64,000 nt of DNA from Planktothricoides raciborskii GIHE-MW2 (GTDB lineage Bacteria; Cyanobacteriota; Cyanobacteriia; Cyanobacteriales; Laspinemataceae). The translations under genes were made by a program, and so were the position numbers. The notes beneath the pieces were generated by a model. It did not search any database and was not told the DNA's origin. It worked only from the letters and a program-made list of their open reading frames with translations. Positions 55,258 to 64,000 of this stretch are shown here, one piece after another (within the stretch, counting starts at the first letter, position 1; each line of letters begins with the position of its first letter). The stretch is from the NCBI RefSeq assembly GCF_040564635.1, contig NZ_CP159837.1, forward strand, positions 4,699,001-4,763,000, read 5' to 3'.

Positions 55258-55503
55258 ATGAAAGCAATTGAAACCACAGCCACTATTAACGAGAGAGGAG
55301 AACTCACCCTCGATCGCACCCTAGATGTCACCAAACCTCAGCGAGTCCGCGTTGTCGTCTTAATGATGGAAGAAGACGAGGAAGACCCGGATGAGACACC
55401 TACCGAAATCGCCATAGAAGGCATTCGGCAAGGGTTACAGCAAGCCTTAACCGGACAGACTATCCCCCTGGCACAAATGTGGGAGGGCATTGATGCAGAG
55501 TGA
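55258..55503 (+). CDS. Type II antitoxin, RelN-like
   Basis: The 81-residue acidic protein starts MKAIETTATINERGELTLDR and continues QRVRVVVLMMEEDEEDPDET, a short beta domain followed by an acidic helix, as in the cyanobacterial RelN-type antitoxins. It should bind and neutralise the RelE-like toxin encoded by the overlapping downstream gene and repress the shared promoter. ATG 55258 is preferred over an upstream in-frame start because the family starts with MKAIE. The stop overlaps the toxin ATG by 11 bases. The antitoxin frame is intact while the toxin is frameshifted. Confidence 0.82.
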   Translation: MKAIETTATINERGELTLDRTLDVTKPQRVRVVVLMMEEDEEDPDETPTEIAIEGIRQGLQQALTGQTIPLAQMWEGIDAE

Positions 55504-55871
55504 ACCCTCACCCATCCAAATCGCCTTAACTCCGCGCTTTAAACGGGACTTGCGAGAACTTGCTAAACGCTATCGGTCAATTCGTAGCGATATCCAACCT
55601 TTAACCCTTACAACTACAAGCTGGTCAAACTCCCGGCGATAGAATAGCAGGTGTCAAATATCAGGTCTTTAAAGTTCGTCTCCAAAATAGCAACATTCAA
55701 AAAGGAAAAAGTGGCGGCTACCGAGTCATCTATTATCTAAAAAACGAACAAAATATTATCCTAGCCACCATTTATTCCAAATCCGATTTGTCAGATATTA
55801 GCCTTCAAGTGATTTCTGAGGTAATTTATCAATACGACCAACAAAGTCAAATAGAAGAAGATTCCGAATAA
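55493..55871 (+). pseudogene. RelE-like toxin gene with a frameshift
   Basis: From ATG 55493 the frame encodes PSPIQIALTPRFKRDLRELA and KRYRSIRSDIQPL, a typical RelE-family N-terminus, then goes out of frame and stops. The continuation, QLQAGQTPGDRIAGVKYQVF then GGYRVIYYLKNEQNIILATI and YSKSDLSDI, is open in the plus-one frame from about 55611 to the TAA at 55869-55871. A single-base insertion, or loss of two bases, near 55603-55611 explains it. Joined, the product would be about 125 residues with the conserved RelE core and C-terminal lysine-rich strand. As it stands it should be inactive. Confidence 0.85.
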
Positions 55872-55897
55872 TCCTGATTCTGACCTAACCTTTGTAC

Positions 55898-55990
55898 TAT
55901 AGCAATCCTATTTCAATCGTAATATTTTTGTAGGGGCAATCCCAATTGGAATTGCCCCTATAATTACCACAACTCCTGCACGAATTGCTA
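55898..55990. repeat. MITE copy (TATAGCAATCC family)
   Basis: The left end TATAGCAATCCTATTTCAAT and GTAGGGGCAATCCC core match the family member inside the IS. The core palindrome GGGGCAAT...ATTGCCCC is clear. The right end is degenerate (GAATTGCTAG). It lies between the toxin remnant and the secreted-protein gene. Confidence 0.75.
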
Positions 55991-56027
55991 GATCAAGTAT
56001 TCCCTTGGAATGATTTATTTTGATAGC

Positions 56028-56423
56028 TTAGTAGTAACGAAATTCCAGAACTTCCTGATTGAGAATCATCGAATTGATGCCGCCAGACGTAAGCTCTCTA
56101 ATTTGCAACCTAATTTCTCCGTTAGGCAGAGAAAGAATATGATATTTATAGTTCCCGTTATTAGCAGCGTAACCCGTCACTCCCTGATTTTGGATACGGC
56201 TGGCATCCAGAACAGTGCGGAATTCTCTATCTTCCCGTGAGAAACCAACATAAAATAGCCCTTTACCATCTTCGCAGATATTGACAATAAAATCGCTGGT
56301 TTGATAGCTGGCTATGGGTCGAGAACTATACTCTGATTCGCATAAATTCGGAACTTCGGCTTTAGCAATACCAGTTCTTAGTAAGATATAACTCGCTAAA
56401 GTGGTCATAAGTATTTTTTTCAT
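56028..56423 (-). CDS. Small exported protein of unknown function
   Basis: The 131-residue protein has a clear Sec signal peptide, KKILMTTLASYILLRTGIAK, with probable cleavage after AKA. The mature part has two cysteines (in PNLCESEYSS and IVNICEDGKG), which could form a disulfide, and a beta-rich pattern (GLFYVGFSREDREF, YKYHILSLPNGEIRLQI). I recognise no family, although similar short secreted proteins are common in filamentous cyanobacteria. ATG 56423 follows a TAGTTATG context without a strong Shine-Dalgarno. Monocistronic. Confidence 0.78.
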   Translation of the reverse strand: MKKILMTTLASYILLRTGIAKAEVPNLCESEYSSRPIASYQTSDFIVNICEDGKGLFYVGFSREDREFRTVLDASRIQNQGVTGYAANNGNYKYHILSLPNGEIRLQIRELTSGGINSMILNQEVLEFRYY

Positions 56424-56532
56424 AACTATTTGCCCTATTTGGCTGCTATGAGTGTTAATATCTTAGCTTGCGACTTATTCAGTGGGAATACTCGTTGACA
56501 GTTATCTGCCGGTCAGTAACGAGATCGCAACT

Positions 56533-56982
56533 ATGCCCAAACTTCCCAAATGCAACTCCTGTCAATATTATGCCCACCATTACGCGCTAGTCTGTGCGCT
56601 GCCTCCATTGGGTATTGAGGGCGAGAATTGCCAAGACTGCGATCTAGACCTCAACTTACAAAGCCCTCAATTTCAAAACTTGCTGGGACTGGGTGAACCC
56701 TTTGAGACTAAGGCGACAATCAACAATCCCTACAGCGATGATTCCGAAAATTTCCACCACAGAAACCCGGTTTCTGGGGTATTTACGGGAATCGCCTCGT
56801 GTCAAAGTATATTAAATAGCTGTAAATTTACTAATCTAAATTCGATGTTAGATGAAACATATCCTTGTCCGGTTTGTCGCTACGGCGAAATATCCGGCTT
56901 AACCTTAATGAATGCCTTTGGCTGTCATTTTTGCCAGCATATTTTTACCGCCGATCTCAGCAAAACTGCATCACAATGGTAG
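56533..56982 (+). CDS. Zinc-ribbon protein, N-terminal part of a split gene
   Basis: From ATG 56533 the frame encodes an N-terminal cysteine cluster (KCNSCQYYAHHYALVCALPP then NCQDCDLDL) and a second zinc ribbon (YPCPVCRYGEISGLTLMNAF then GCHFCQHIF), ending ASQW at 56982. In related cyanobacterial proteins, as I recall them, the second ribbon runs straight on to a VDxxQPLTWxWNG segment and two membrane helices, which are found here in the next overlapping frame. A lost base near 56976 probably split the gene. The segment HHRNPVSGVF is encoded by a GAAACCCGGTTTC palindrome inserted in frame (56761-56776). Function unknown. Confidence 0.7.
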   Translation: MPKLPKCNSCQYYAHHYALVCALPPLGIEGENCQDCDLDLNLQSPQFQNLLGLGEPFETKATINNPYSDDSENFHHRNPVSGVFTGIASCQSILNSCKFTNLNSMLDETYPCPVCRYGEISGLTLMNAFGCHFCQHIFTADLSKTASQW

Positions 56983-57287
56983 ACGGAGAACAACCCCTTA
57001 CCTGGTATTGGAATGGCCGAGGCTGGCAAGGCATTGGGGCAGAGGTAGAATTTGGCTGGGGACTTTGGCTGGGGGCAGGCTTGCTGGTTTTGCTGCCACC
57101 GGCAATGATTTGGCTGACTTCCCGGATTTTTCCCCCGTTACCGGATAGTCCCTGGGCTTGGTTCCCGGATTTTTGGGCAGTTTCCGCTTTTTTCGGCCAT
57201 ATGACTTTGGTAATCTGGTTGTGGATCAAGGCGGTAGAATTCCCGGTACTTGCTTTTATCAAGGCTTGGGGCAGGAGAATTAGATAA
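56976..57287 (+). CDS. Two-helix membrane segment, C-terminal part of the split zinc-ribbon gene
   Basis: The frame begins at ATG 56976, overlapping the previous frame by seven bases. It encodes VDGEQPLTWYWNGRGWQGIG, then two membrane helices (about residues 27-50, GWGLWLGAGLLVLLPPAMIW, and about 73-92, FFGHMTLVIWLWIKAVEF), with PPLPDSPWAWFPDF between them. Translational coupling from the overlapping frame is possible, but a one-base deletion in an ancestral single gene explains the arrangement best. If separate, it would be a 103-residue membrane protein. Confidence 0.65.
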   Translation: MVDGEQPLTWYWNGRGWQGIGAEVEFGWGLWLGAGLLVLLPPAMIWLTSRIFPPLPDSPWAWFPDFWAVSAFFGHMTLVIWLWIKAVEFPVLAFIKAWGRRIR

Positions 57288-57495
57288 TTTTTGTTGTTGG
57301 TTGGTGGTTGTTAGTTGTTAGTTCTTTGTTGTTTGTTGTTTGTTGTTTGTGGGTATGTCAACCAAACAAAAAACAACCTCCCCCTACCCCCCCTTTCAAA
57401 GGGGGGCAACCAACAACAAACAACGAACAACAACCAACAACCCCCCCAACCCCCCGTCAACGGGGGGCAAACAACCACCAACAAACAACAAACAT
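57288..57495. repeat. GTTGTTTGTTG / CAACAACCCCC repeat spacer
   Basis: Low-complexity GTTGTTAG and TTGTTTG words at 57291-57352 face AACAACAAACAACC words at 57408-57492, with two C-rich tracts (CCCCCCCTTTCAAAGGGGGG-like hairpin at 57389-57406, and a CCCCCCGTCAACGGGGGG hairpin at 57450-57468). These hairpins sit between convergent genes and may serve as terminators. Confidence 0.8.
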
Positions 57496-58419
57496 CTAAT
57501 GCAGATAAGTATCGAATGTGATCTGATCCGATTGATAACCGGGGGGTTCAATGTGAATTAAGATGCGGGCGGGGGCTAGTTTGGCTTGTAAACGGGCTTC
57601 TACTTCTTCGGTGATGCGGTGGGCGGTTTCCACGTCTTTGGCATTGACAATCATGTGCATTTCAATAAAGACTTGGCGACCCAAGACCCCACGGGAGGCG
57701 ATGTCGTGACAGTTGAGCACTCCAGGAACTTGCATGGCGATCGCCTGTATTGCTTCTGGTGCCACAGCCATTTCATCCACTAACCAAGGCAAATTTTCCG
57801 TCAGCACTTCCCAACCACTTTTAAACACTAATAAGGCGACGGGAAATGCCAGCACCACATCCAGCCATTGCAACTGGGGCAAGTTCCACATATTCCCTTG
57901 CCAAACGCCGATTAATCCGGCAATCACTAACATCGTCACCCAAACATCGCTCATGGTATGTTTGGCGTCTGCTACCAAAATACTGCTACCAATGCGAGTG
58001 CCTACTGCCCGTTCATAAAAGGCGACAAAAATATTTATCCCCAAAACGATTAGCAGCAGCCAAAGTTCGTTAGGGGCAATTTTTACCTGATCGCCCCCAT
58101 TCAGCAGGCGATCGACCGCCCCACGCAAAATTTCAAAGCAAGCAACCCCCAAGAAAGCGGCAATCCCTAGGGCGCCCACCGCATCAAATTTTTGGTGTCC
58201 ATAGGGGTGGTGGCGATCGGGTTCGGGGGAAGCCAGACGATTGGTAATTAATCCTAAAACATTGTTGGCGCTGTCGGTGACACTATGTAGCGCATCCGCA
58301 AGTAAACTCAGGGAACCCGTCCAAGTTCCCACCACCACTTTAATCATCATCACCAGTACATTCAATCCTAGGGTGATGAGTAATACTTTGCGGACTTCTG
58401 TCCGATTATCGGTAGTCAC
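57496..58419 (-). CDS. Cation diffusion facilitator (CDF) metal exporter
   Basis: CDF proteins export Zn2+, Fe2+, Mn2+ or Cd2+ in exchange for protons. The 307 residues have six membrane helices (residues about 10-205) with metal-site motifs LADALHSVTDSANN in helix 2 and VADAKHTMSDVWV in helix 5 (HxxxD pairs), and a cytosolic C-terminal domain (about 210-300) with HxxxH-type ligands (FIEMHMIVNAKDVETAHRIT). The HHPYGHQK loop is typical of the family. Metal specificity cannot be told. ATG 58419 gives MTTDNRTEVRKVLLITLGLN. It is convergent with the split zinc-ribbon gene. Confidence 0.93.
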   Translation of the reverse strand: MTTDNRTEVRKVLLITLGLNVLVMMIKVVVGTWTGSLSLLADALHSVTDSANNVLGLITNRLASPEPDRHHPYGHQKFDAVGALGIAAFLGVACFEILRGAVDRLLNGGDQVKIAPNELWLLLIVLGINIFVAFYERAVGTRIGSSILVADAKHTMSDVWVTMLVIAGLIGVWQGNMWNLPQLQWLDVVLAFPVALLVFKSGWEVLTENLPWLVDEMAVAPEAIQAIAMQVPGVLNCHDIASRGVLGRQVFIEMHMIVNAKDVETAHRITEEVEARLQAKLAPARILIHIEPPGYQSDQITFDTYLH

Positions 58420-58609
58420 AGATTTTTCCTTAAAACCTATATATTATTTTATGACAATTTATTAACTGGGGGACGGGCGCTACGTCCAAGCACCCATATC
58501 GAGGATGGGGGGTCGCGATCGCGGATGGAAAGAAATTTGCTTGCGAAAGTAAAGAGCGTTTCCGTTCACCATTACTATAGAGTAGCAAGGCTATTAGGAT
58601 AGAGCATCC

Positions 58610-58969
58610 ATGTCCGAAACTCAACTTACCCTCAATCTCTTACAGGGCTCAGTGAGCTTTCGCTTCACCCCCGAATCCGCAAAACAGCTACAAAAACACA
58701 TTGCTGAATTGATGGAGAAATTAAAAGCGGTGGCCGCCAAATCTACACCTGGGGCAGCGCCAGGAAAACCGAGTCCCCAAAAACCGATGGAATATCAATA
58801 TACCGGGGATGTGTTTCTGGAAATTTTCTGTAATCCCAATATTTATCCCAGTCCTTTTGCGGCTAAAGTGCTGATTACCCTGCGAGACGATCGCATTCGC
58901 CTAAGTAGCGAAGCCGAATTGACTCGCTTAATAGAAGATATTAACCAATATCTCGAACAATTTGGTTAA
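58610..58969 (+). CDS. Conserved small protein of unknown function
   Basis: The 119 residues comprise an N-terminal half (SETQLTLNLLQGSVSFRFTP then AKQLQKHIAELMEKLKAV, strand and helix), a Pro/Gly/Ala-rich linker (about 47-62) and a C-terminal half (DVFLEIFCNPNIYPSPFAAK, ITLRDDRIRLSSEAELTRLI). No signal or membrane segment. The pattern resembles conserved cyanobacterial hypothetical proteins, but no function is known to me. ATG 58610 follows TAGAGCATCC with no strong ribosome-binding site. It diverges from the CDF gene. Confidence 0.75.
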   Translation: MSETQLTLNLLQGSVSFRFTPESAKQLQKHIAELMEKLKAVAAKSTPGAAPGKPSPQKPMEYQYTGDVFLEIFCNPNIYPSPFAAKVLITLRDDRIRLSSEAELTRLIEDINQYLEQFG

Positions 58970-59160
58970 GATTAGTTAAATTTATATCGGGGCAACCACC
59001 CGCGATCGATTGCCCCTAATAACTTCAATTAAATCACTCAGCGGAAATTCTAGAAAAGTCTAATTATAATTGTGCTATAATCACACTGGATTCATCCGCT
59101 GATACTTATCACAAAATTATCACAAAGTTATCACAAAATTATCAGAAAAATTAAGCAATT

Positions 59161-59583
59161 ATGAGTCAATGGAAAGATTTAGCAATGACTTCTCATTACC
59201 AAACCGCGATCGCGATTAAAAATGAACTAGCATCAAATCATATCGAATCTGCCCAATCCGGAATAGAGGAGTTAATTGAAGCCTTGAGCCGTGCAGACAA
59301 AAGAGCCTTAAAAAGTCAAATAACTCGCTTAATAATGCATATTATTAAATGGAAAACTCAGCCGGAAAAACGCACGCCCAGTTGGGTTTACTCCATTGAA
59401 AGTGCGCGAATGGAAATCCAGGATTTACTGGCCGATGAACCCAGCTTAAAATCTTATCTGGAGACTTTGCCCGATGAATTATTTGCCAAAGCTAAGAAAT
59501 TAGCCGAAGCGGAAATGAATGTGAAATCTGATATTGCCAATATTACAGAAGTTGAATTATTTGAAATGGAATATAAACTGTAA
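59161..59583 (+). CDS. DUF29-family protein
   Basis: The 140 all-helical residues match the DUF29 family, which is expanded in cyanobacteria: a domain start LIEALSRADKRALKSQITRL, the MHIIKWKTQPEKRTPSW block and SARMEIQDLLADEPSLKSYL, ending LAEAEMNVKSDI. The function of the family is not established. ATG 59161 lies after several TTATCACAAAAT direct repeats (59106-59150), and no Shine-Dalgarno is seen. Monocistronic. Confidence 0.88.
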   Translation: MSQWKDLAMTSHYQTAIAIKNELASNHIESAQSGIEELIEALSRADKRALKSQITRLIMHIIKWKTQPEKRTPSWVYSIESARMEIQDLLADEPSLKSYLETLPDELFAKAKKLAEAEMNVKSDIANITEVELFEMEYKL

Positions 59584-59633
59584 AAATTAGATTTAGATTA
59601 ACATATAAAAATATACAGCACTTTGCGGAGTTA

Positions 59634-60762
<1,129 letters not shown>

Positions 60763-60772
60763 GTGATTTTCA

Positions 60773-61963
60773 ATGAGTGATTTAATGAGTGATTTTATTC
60801 CTTACGGACGACAAGATGTTAACCAGCAAGATATCGATGCGGTGATTTCTGTTTTGCGCGGAGATTGGATTACCCAAGGGCCGACCATAGAACGATTTGA
60901 GCAGGCAGTCGCGGCGTATTGTGGGGTTAATTATGCGGTGGCGGTTTCTAGTGCTACCGCAGCTTTGCACCTTGCTTGTTTAGCCCTGGGACTGGGGGCG
61001 GGTGATATCTTGTGGACTTCGCCGAATACTTTTGTCGCTTCGGCAAATTGTGGTTTGTATTGTGGTGCAGATGTGGATTTTGTGGATATTGACCCCCAGA
61101 CCTACAATCTGAGTGTTACTGCCCTGGAACAGAAACTCTCCCAGGCTGAACGAGACGGTAAACTGCCCAAGGTGGTTGTACCCGTTCATTTGGCAGGACA
61201 GTCTTGCCAGATGGATAAGATTGCCGCTTTGTCTGAAAAGTACGGTTTTACAGTTTTGGAAGATGCCTCTCATGCTATTGGTGCGAAATATCAGGGCAGT
61301 CCGGTAGGAAATTGTCAGTTTTCAGATATGGCGGTATTCAGCTTTCATCCGGTGAAGATTATTACCACTGGAGAAGGGGGTATGGTGGTGACAAATCGTG
61401 CCGATTTGTGGGAAAAGCTGATGCGGTTGCGGACTCACGGCATTACCCGCAATCCTGAGTTAATGCAGGGTGAGTCTCATGGGTTGTGGTATTACCAGCA
61501 GTTAGAGTTGGGGTTTAACTACCGGATGACTGATATTCAAGCGGCATTGGGTGCAAGTCAGATGAAACGTTTGGATGAATTTGTGTCCCGTCGTCGATTT
61601 TTAGCCGAACGCTACAATCAATTGTTGTCAGATTTTCCCCTGGTTTTACCTTGGCAACATCCTGATACTGAATCTAGCTGGCATCTTTATATTATTCGGC
61701 TGAAACTGGATCAAATTGCTCAAACTCATCGCCAAGTCTTTGAGGATTTACGACAGGCTGGGATTGGAGTAAATTTGCACTATATCCCGGTTCATACTCA
61801 ACCTTATTATCAAAAACTAGGGTTTGCTTCGGGGGATTTTCCTGAAGCTGAAGCATATTATCAAGAGGCGATTAGTCTTCCTTTGTATTATGGTTTAAGT
61901 GAAGAAAATCAAAACCGAGTTGTGGCAGTTTTGCGGGATATTATTGAATGTTGTGATTTCTGA
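60773..61963 (+). CDS. pseC: UDP-4-amino-4,6-dideoxy-AltNAc transaminase
   Basis: PseC aminates the PseB product using PLP and glutamate, second step of pseudaminic acid synthesis. The 396-residue DegT/DnrJ-type enzyme has IPYGRQDVNQQDIDAVISVL, VAVSSATAALHLACLALGLG, DASHAIGAKYQGSPVG and the PLP Lys K195 in SFHPVKIITTGEGG, then QLELGFNYRMTDIQAALG. The start region is duplicated: ATGAGTGATTT occurs at 60759, 60773 and 60785. The first copy overlaps the pseB stop but closes after five codons; ATG 60773 or 60785 may start translation. The gene is in an operon with pseB; an SpsF-like gene follows after a 108-bp repeat pair. Confidence 0.93.
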   Translation: MSDLMSDFIPYGRQDVNQQDIDAVISVLRGDWITQGPTIERFEQAVAAYCGVNYAVAVSSATAALHLACLALGLGAGDILWTSPNTFVASANCGLYCGADVDFVDIDPQTYNLSVTALEQKLSQAERDGKLPKVVVPVHLAGQSCQMDKIAALSEKYGFTVLEDASHAIGAKYQGSPVGNCQFSDMAVFSFHPVKIITTGEGGMVVTNRADLWEKLMRLRTHGITRNPELMQGESHGLWYYQQLELGFNYRMTDIQAALGASQMKRLDEFVSRRRFLAERYNQLLSDFPLVLPWQHPDTESSWHLYIIRLKLDQIAQTHRQVFEDLRQAGIGVNLHYIPVHTQPYYQKLGFASGDFPEAEAYYQEAISLPLYYGLSEENQNRVVAVLRDIIECCDF

Positions 61964-61972
61964 TGTTTTTAA

Positions 61973-62188
61973 ATGATGTTTTTCAATATAGAGGTAAGGG
62001 CGAAGCATTCGCGCATCAAGATGCCCGGTTAACCGACAGATTATCTCCGCGAATGCTTCGCCCCTACAGGAAATTTTGATATGATGTTTCTCAATATAGA
62101 GGTAAGGGCGAAGCATTCGCGCATCAAGATGCCCGGTTAACCGACAGATTATCTCCGCGAATGCTTCGCCCCTACAGGAAATTTTGAT
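61973..62188. repeat. Two tandem 108-bp repeats before the SpsF-like gene
   Basis: Unit 1 (61973-62080) and unit 2 (62081-62188) are nearly identical, both starting ATGATGTTT(T/C)TCAATATAG and ending AGGAAATTTTGAT. Each contains the palindromic arms GGGCGAAGCATTCGCG and CGCGAATGCTTCGCCC around a GGTTAACC centre. The ATG of the next gene begins exactly where a third unit would start, so the end of unit 2 supplies AGGA as its ribosome-binding site. A cousin of the element is at 22955-23025. Confidence 0.93.
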
Positions 62189-62944
62189 ATGAAAATTGCG
62201 ATTATTGTTCAAGCCAGAATGACTTCTAACCGCTTACCGGGGAAAGTTCTTAAGCCAGTATTGGGAAAACCTTTGCTGGCATATCAAATTGAAAGATTGC
62301 AAAGGGTAAAATTAGCGGATGAAATTGTTATTGCTACCACGACTAATCACAGTGATGAACCTATTGTTGAGTTATGTAATAGTCTTTCTGTGGCCTATTT
62401 TAGGGGTTGTGAAACTGATGTTTTAGCTAGATATTATCAGGCTGCCAGAATACATAAAGCCGATGTGGTGGTTCGGGTGACTTCTGATTGTCCTTTCATT
62501 GACCCGGATGTGATTTCATCAGCGATCGCTTATTATTTGCAAAAACCGGATGCTTTAAACCAACCCGGTTTTTATGATTATGTGTCTAACTGTTTAGAAC
62601 GCAGTTATCCCAGAGGGATGGATACGGAAGTGTTTTCTTTTTCCGTATTGCAAGAGGCTTTTTTAGAAGCCACAGCACAACCAGACCGCGAGCACGTTAC
62701 CCCCTTTATTTATCGACAACCAGAACGATATCGTTTAGGTTCTATGGTTTATGCGGAAGATTGTAGTCACCATCGTTGGACGGTAGATACTCCCGAAGAT
62801 TTTGATTTAATTGAGAAAATCCTGACAATAATTTATCCAGAAAAACCGCATTTTACTTTAGCCGATTGCTTGAGTATAATAAAAAAGTATCCTGAGTGGT
62901 ATTTTATTAATAGTCATATAGAACAGAAAAAATATGGGCAGTAA
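62189..62944 (+). CDS. SpsF-like cytidylyltransferase / glycosyltransferase-family protein
   Basis: The 251-residue protein resembles the CMP-sugar synthetase-like SpsF family often found after pseB and pseC: IIVQARMTSNRLPGKVLKPV (nucleotide loop), RVTSDCPFIDPDVIS (metal Asp), YPRGMDTEVFSF and HHRWTVDTPEDFDLI. It probably activates the nine-carbon sugar with CTP (PseF-like role) or adds a sugar; the exact substrate is inferred from context. ATG 62189 has AGGA about eight bases upstream, supplied by the tandem repeat. No pseG, pseH or pseI homologue is visible in the remaining window, so the rest of the pathway is elsewhere or further right. Confidence 0.85.
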   Translation: MKIAIIVQARMTSNRLPGKVLKPVLGKPLLAYQIERLQRVKLADEIVIATTTNHSDEPIVELCNSLSVAYFRGCETDVLARYYQAARIHKADVVVRVTSDCPFIDPDVISSAIAYYLQKPDALNQPGFYDYVSNCLERSYPRGMDTEVFSFSVLQEAFLEATAQPDREHVTPFIYRQPERYRLGSMVYAEDCSHHRWTVDTPEDFDLIEKILTIIYPEKPHFTLADCLSIIKKYPEWYFINSHIEQKKYGQ

Positions 62945-63427
62945 ATCAATCAATCCCCACAATAATCTAGTGCGATAATCTAGTGCGATAATCTAGTGCG
63001 ATAATCTAGTGCGATCGCCGCTTTTGTACTTCATAACCATGACAATTGCTATATTTGATTTTACAGTTGATGGAAATACATCTGTTTTATGAATATGCCT
63101 GACTAAGTAATTTTCCTTATTTGCAAGAATTGAGTCGGCGCTCTTCTGTGAGCCATTGGCGCTAAGATTTTCTGCCAGAGACTCTTGTTGAGTCAAATGT
63201 AAAGTTTTATGTCCACATTCCACACTGCTGTGATATTGCATATTAAAATAAAATGAGTTTGATTGCTGTATAGATGCTGTTGGGTTTCGTTTTCAGATTA
63301 GCGACCGACAAATCTGGAGAAGGTTCTCAGCAAAATTGTCTTAAATTGAGTAATAGTAAGGTTTTTCAAACCTAAATTACTCAGTTATCCAAAATGAAAA
63401 TCACCGTTTTATTGAGGTAAAGCAAAC
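62945..63427. other. Intergenic region with a GATAATCTAGTGC tandem and a leader hairpin
   Basis: Four perfect copies of the 13-mer ATAATCTAGTGCG lie at 62962-63013, the last running into a HIP1 octamer GCGATCGC. At 63347-63383 TGAGTAAT and ATTACTCA enclose AGGTTT/AAACCT arms, a two-part hairpin 44 bases before the next start codon, perhaps in its mRNA leader. An 82-codon minus-strand frame at 62993-63241 is not convincing. Confidence 0.7.
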
Positions 63428-64000
63428 ATGACTGTTGACAAGTCAACTAAGAATGATGCCCTAAACTATGCTTTTAGTTTGACGTTTAATCCAGAAATTC
63501 TTAGAATTATTTCCTATGTGTCATTGATTATCATACTGCTTGTCGGAGCGATTTTGACTAAAACATTGGTTGACGTTGATCCTCATACCACTGCAATCTA
63601 TAAATTGTTTGGGTTTAATCACTCCTGTAATTGGTTGGATCATGAACCCAGTAGAACGGTTTCGGCGATGCTTCTACCCTTGTGGGAAGTTCCTTTTCTC
63701 TTTTATCTAATTTTCAATTTTTTGAGAATTCAAGATGCTTATAAGGAAAACAAAGCTCCACGATATGCCTATGTCGTATCGGGAATTTTCTTGCCCATTG
63801 AAATTCTCTTGACTGTCTGGTTCAGAATTGTGTTTGTCTGGAGTCCAGAAGTCAACTTCTTGTATCATTATCTCCCCTATATCGGCTTTCAGTTTCTTCT
63901 GTTTTTGGTAGCCTTCGAGAATGCCCTGTATTTCTATGCGATGAAGGCACTACCCTTTAAAAATAGCCGACTCATGGCCATTGGCTATCTTGTGGTGTTA
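63428..64000 (+). CDS. Membrane protein of unknown function (cut by window edge)
   Basis: From ATG 63428 191 codons are open to the window end. A GAGG Shine-Dalgarno (63413-63416) supports the start. The N-terminal part MTVDKSTKNDALNYAFSLTF is soluble. Hydrophobic segments follow at about 34-52 (SYVSLIIILLVGAILT), 85-105 (MLLPLWEVPFLFYLIFNFL), 120-142 (YVVSGIFLPIEILLTVWFRI), 152-172 and 180-191. No cofactor or family motif is recognised. It follows the pse genes on the same strand but 483 bases on, so an operon link is doubtful. Confidence 0.8.
   Translation, partial: MTVDKSTKNDALNYAFSLTFNPEILRIISYVSLIIILLVGAILTKTLVDVDPHTTAIYKLFGFNHSCNWLDHEPSRTVSAMLLPLWEVPFLFYLIFNFLRIQDAYKENKAPRYAYVVSGIFLPIEILLTVWFRIVFVWSPEVNFLYHYLPYIGFQFLLFLVAFENALYFYAMKALPFKNSRLMAIGYLVVL

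Noticed and set aside
62993-63241. 82-codon minus-strand frame
   Set aside because: No ribosome-binding site, no recognisable family, and it runs into the 13-bp tandem repeat.

Overview
The window comes from a cyanobacterium, most likely a filamentous one of the Oscillatoriales type. The evidence is the many HIP1 octamers (GCGATCGC), genes for photosynthetic metabolism (ycf54 for the chlorophyll cyclase step, a homogentisate phytyltransferase for tocopherol, crtE, and a DUF1995 protein like the photosystem II assembly factor LPA3), several modular multi-domain sensors, and a heavy load of short intergenic repeats. The genus cannot be fixed from sequence alone.

Layout. 1-5.4 kb: the end of purA, rplY (L25/Ctc), a fused kinase-like/P-loop protein, a pentapeptide-repeat protein and a membrane protein. 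5.5-9.4 kb: two response regulators (one REC-GGDEF-EAL, one REC with a kinase-like tail lacking the phospho-His) and the remnant of a haemagglutinin-type secreted protein. 9.4-16.7 kb: bifunctional proline dehydrogenase/ALDH and a 1315-residue CHASE-GAF-HisKA-HATPase-REC-REC-Hpt hybrid kinase. 16.8-21.1 kb: housekeeping genes folD, crtE, a DUF212 protein, pdxJ and ycf54. 21.3-26.5 kb: an accessory block with a Fic protein and an 882-residue membrane-anchored HTH-NACHT ATPase, divergent from a small membrane protein across a helically phased direct-repeat array. 26.6-30 kb: nadA, homogentisate phytyltransferase and a transglutaminase-like protein. 30.4-36.1 kb: a large DUF4347/FG-GAP/Ig-like/cadherin-like/RTX surface protein cut in two by a 1611-bp IS4-type element with perfect ends and a 9-bp target duplication; the element itself carries a nested MITE. 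36-37.2 kb: a dense array of 16-bp palindromes. 37.2-46 kb: an ABC exporter, an Uma2 protein, a substrate-binding lipoprotein, a decayed histidine kinase with its response regulator, a REC-kinase and a HAD phosphatase. 46.2-51.1 kb: a PPP phosphatase, the DUF1995 protein, a two-gene restriction-modification system and a cysteine desulfurase. 51.5-59.6 kb: a zinc-binding protein, a PLD/EF-hand/HhH lipoprotein, an antitoxin with a frameshifted RelE-like toxin, a secreted protein, a frameshift-split zinc-ribbon membrane protein, a CDF metal exporter and two small proteins. 59.7-64 kb: pseB, pseC and an SpsF-like cytidylyltransferase for a pseudaminic-acid-type sugar, then the start of an unknown membrane protein.

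How it fits together. Most genes are single core or accessory units. Clear functional groupings are the restriction-modification pair, the antitoxin/toxin remnant, the kinase/regulator pair at 42.1-43.3 kb and the pse trio. The strongest theme is genome plasticity: short-period tandem repeats, palindromes and MITEs fill almost every spacer and often enter genes. They extend C-termini, duplicate start codons, supply a ribosome-binding site or create linkers. At least six genes are decayed or split (haemagglutinin, surface protein, transposase, histidine kinase, toxin, zinc-ribbon protein). The best candidate for an under-described system is the HTH-NACHT gene with its phased repeat array; the PLD/EF-hand/HhH lipoprotein is second. 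No tRNA, rRNA or CRISPR array was recognised.
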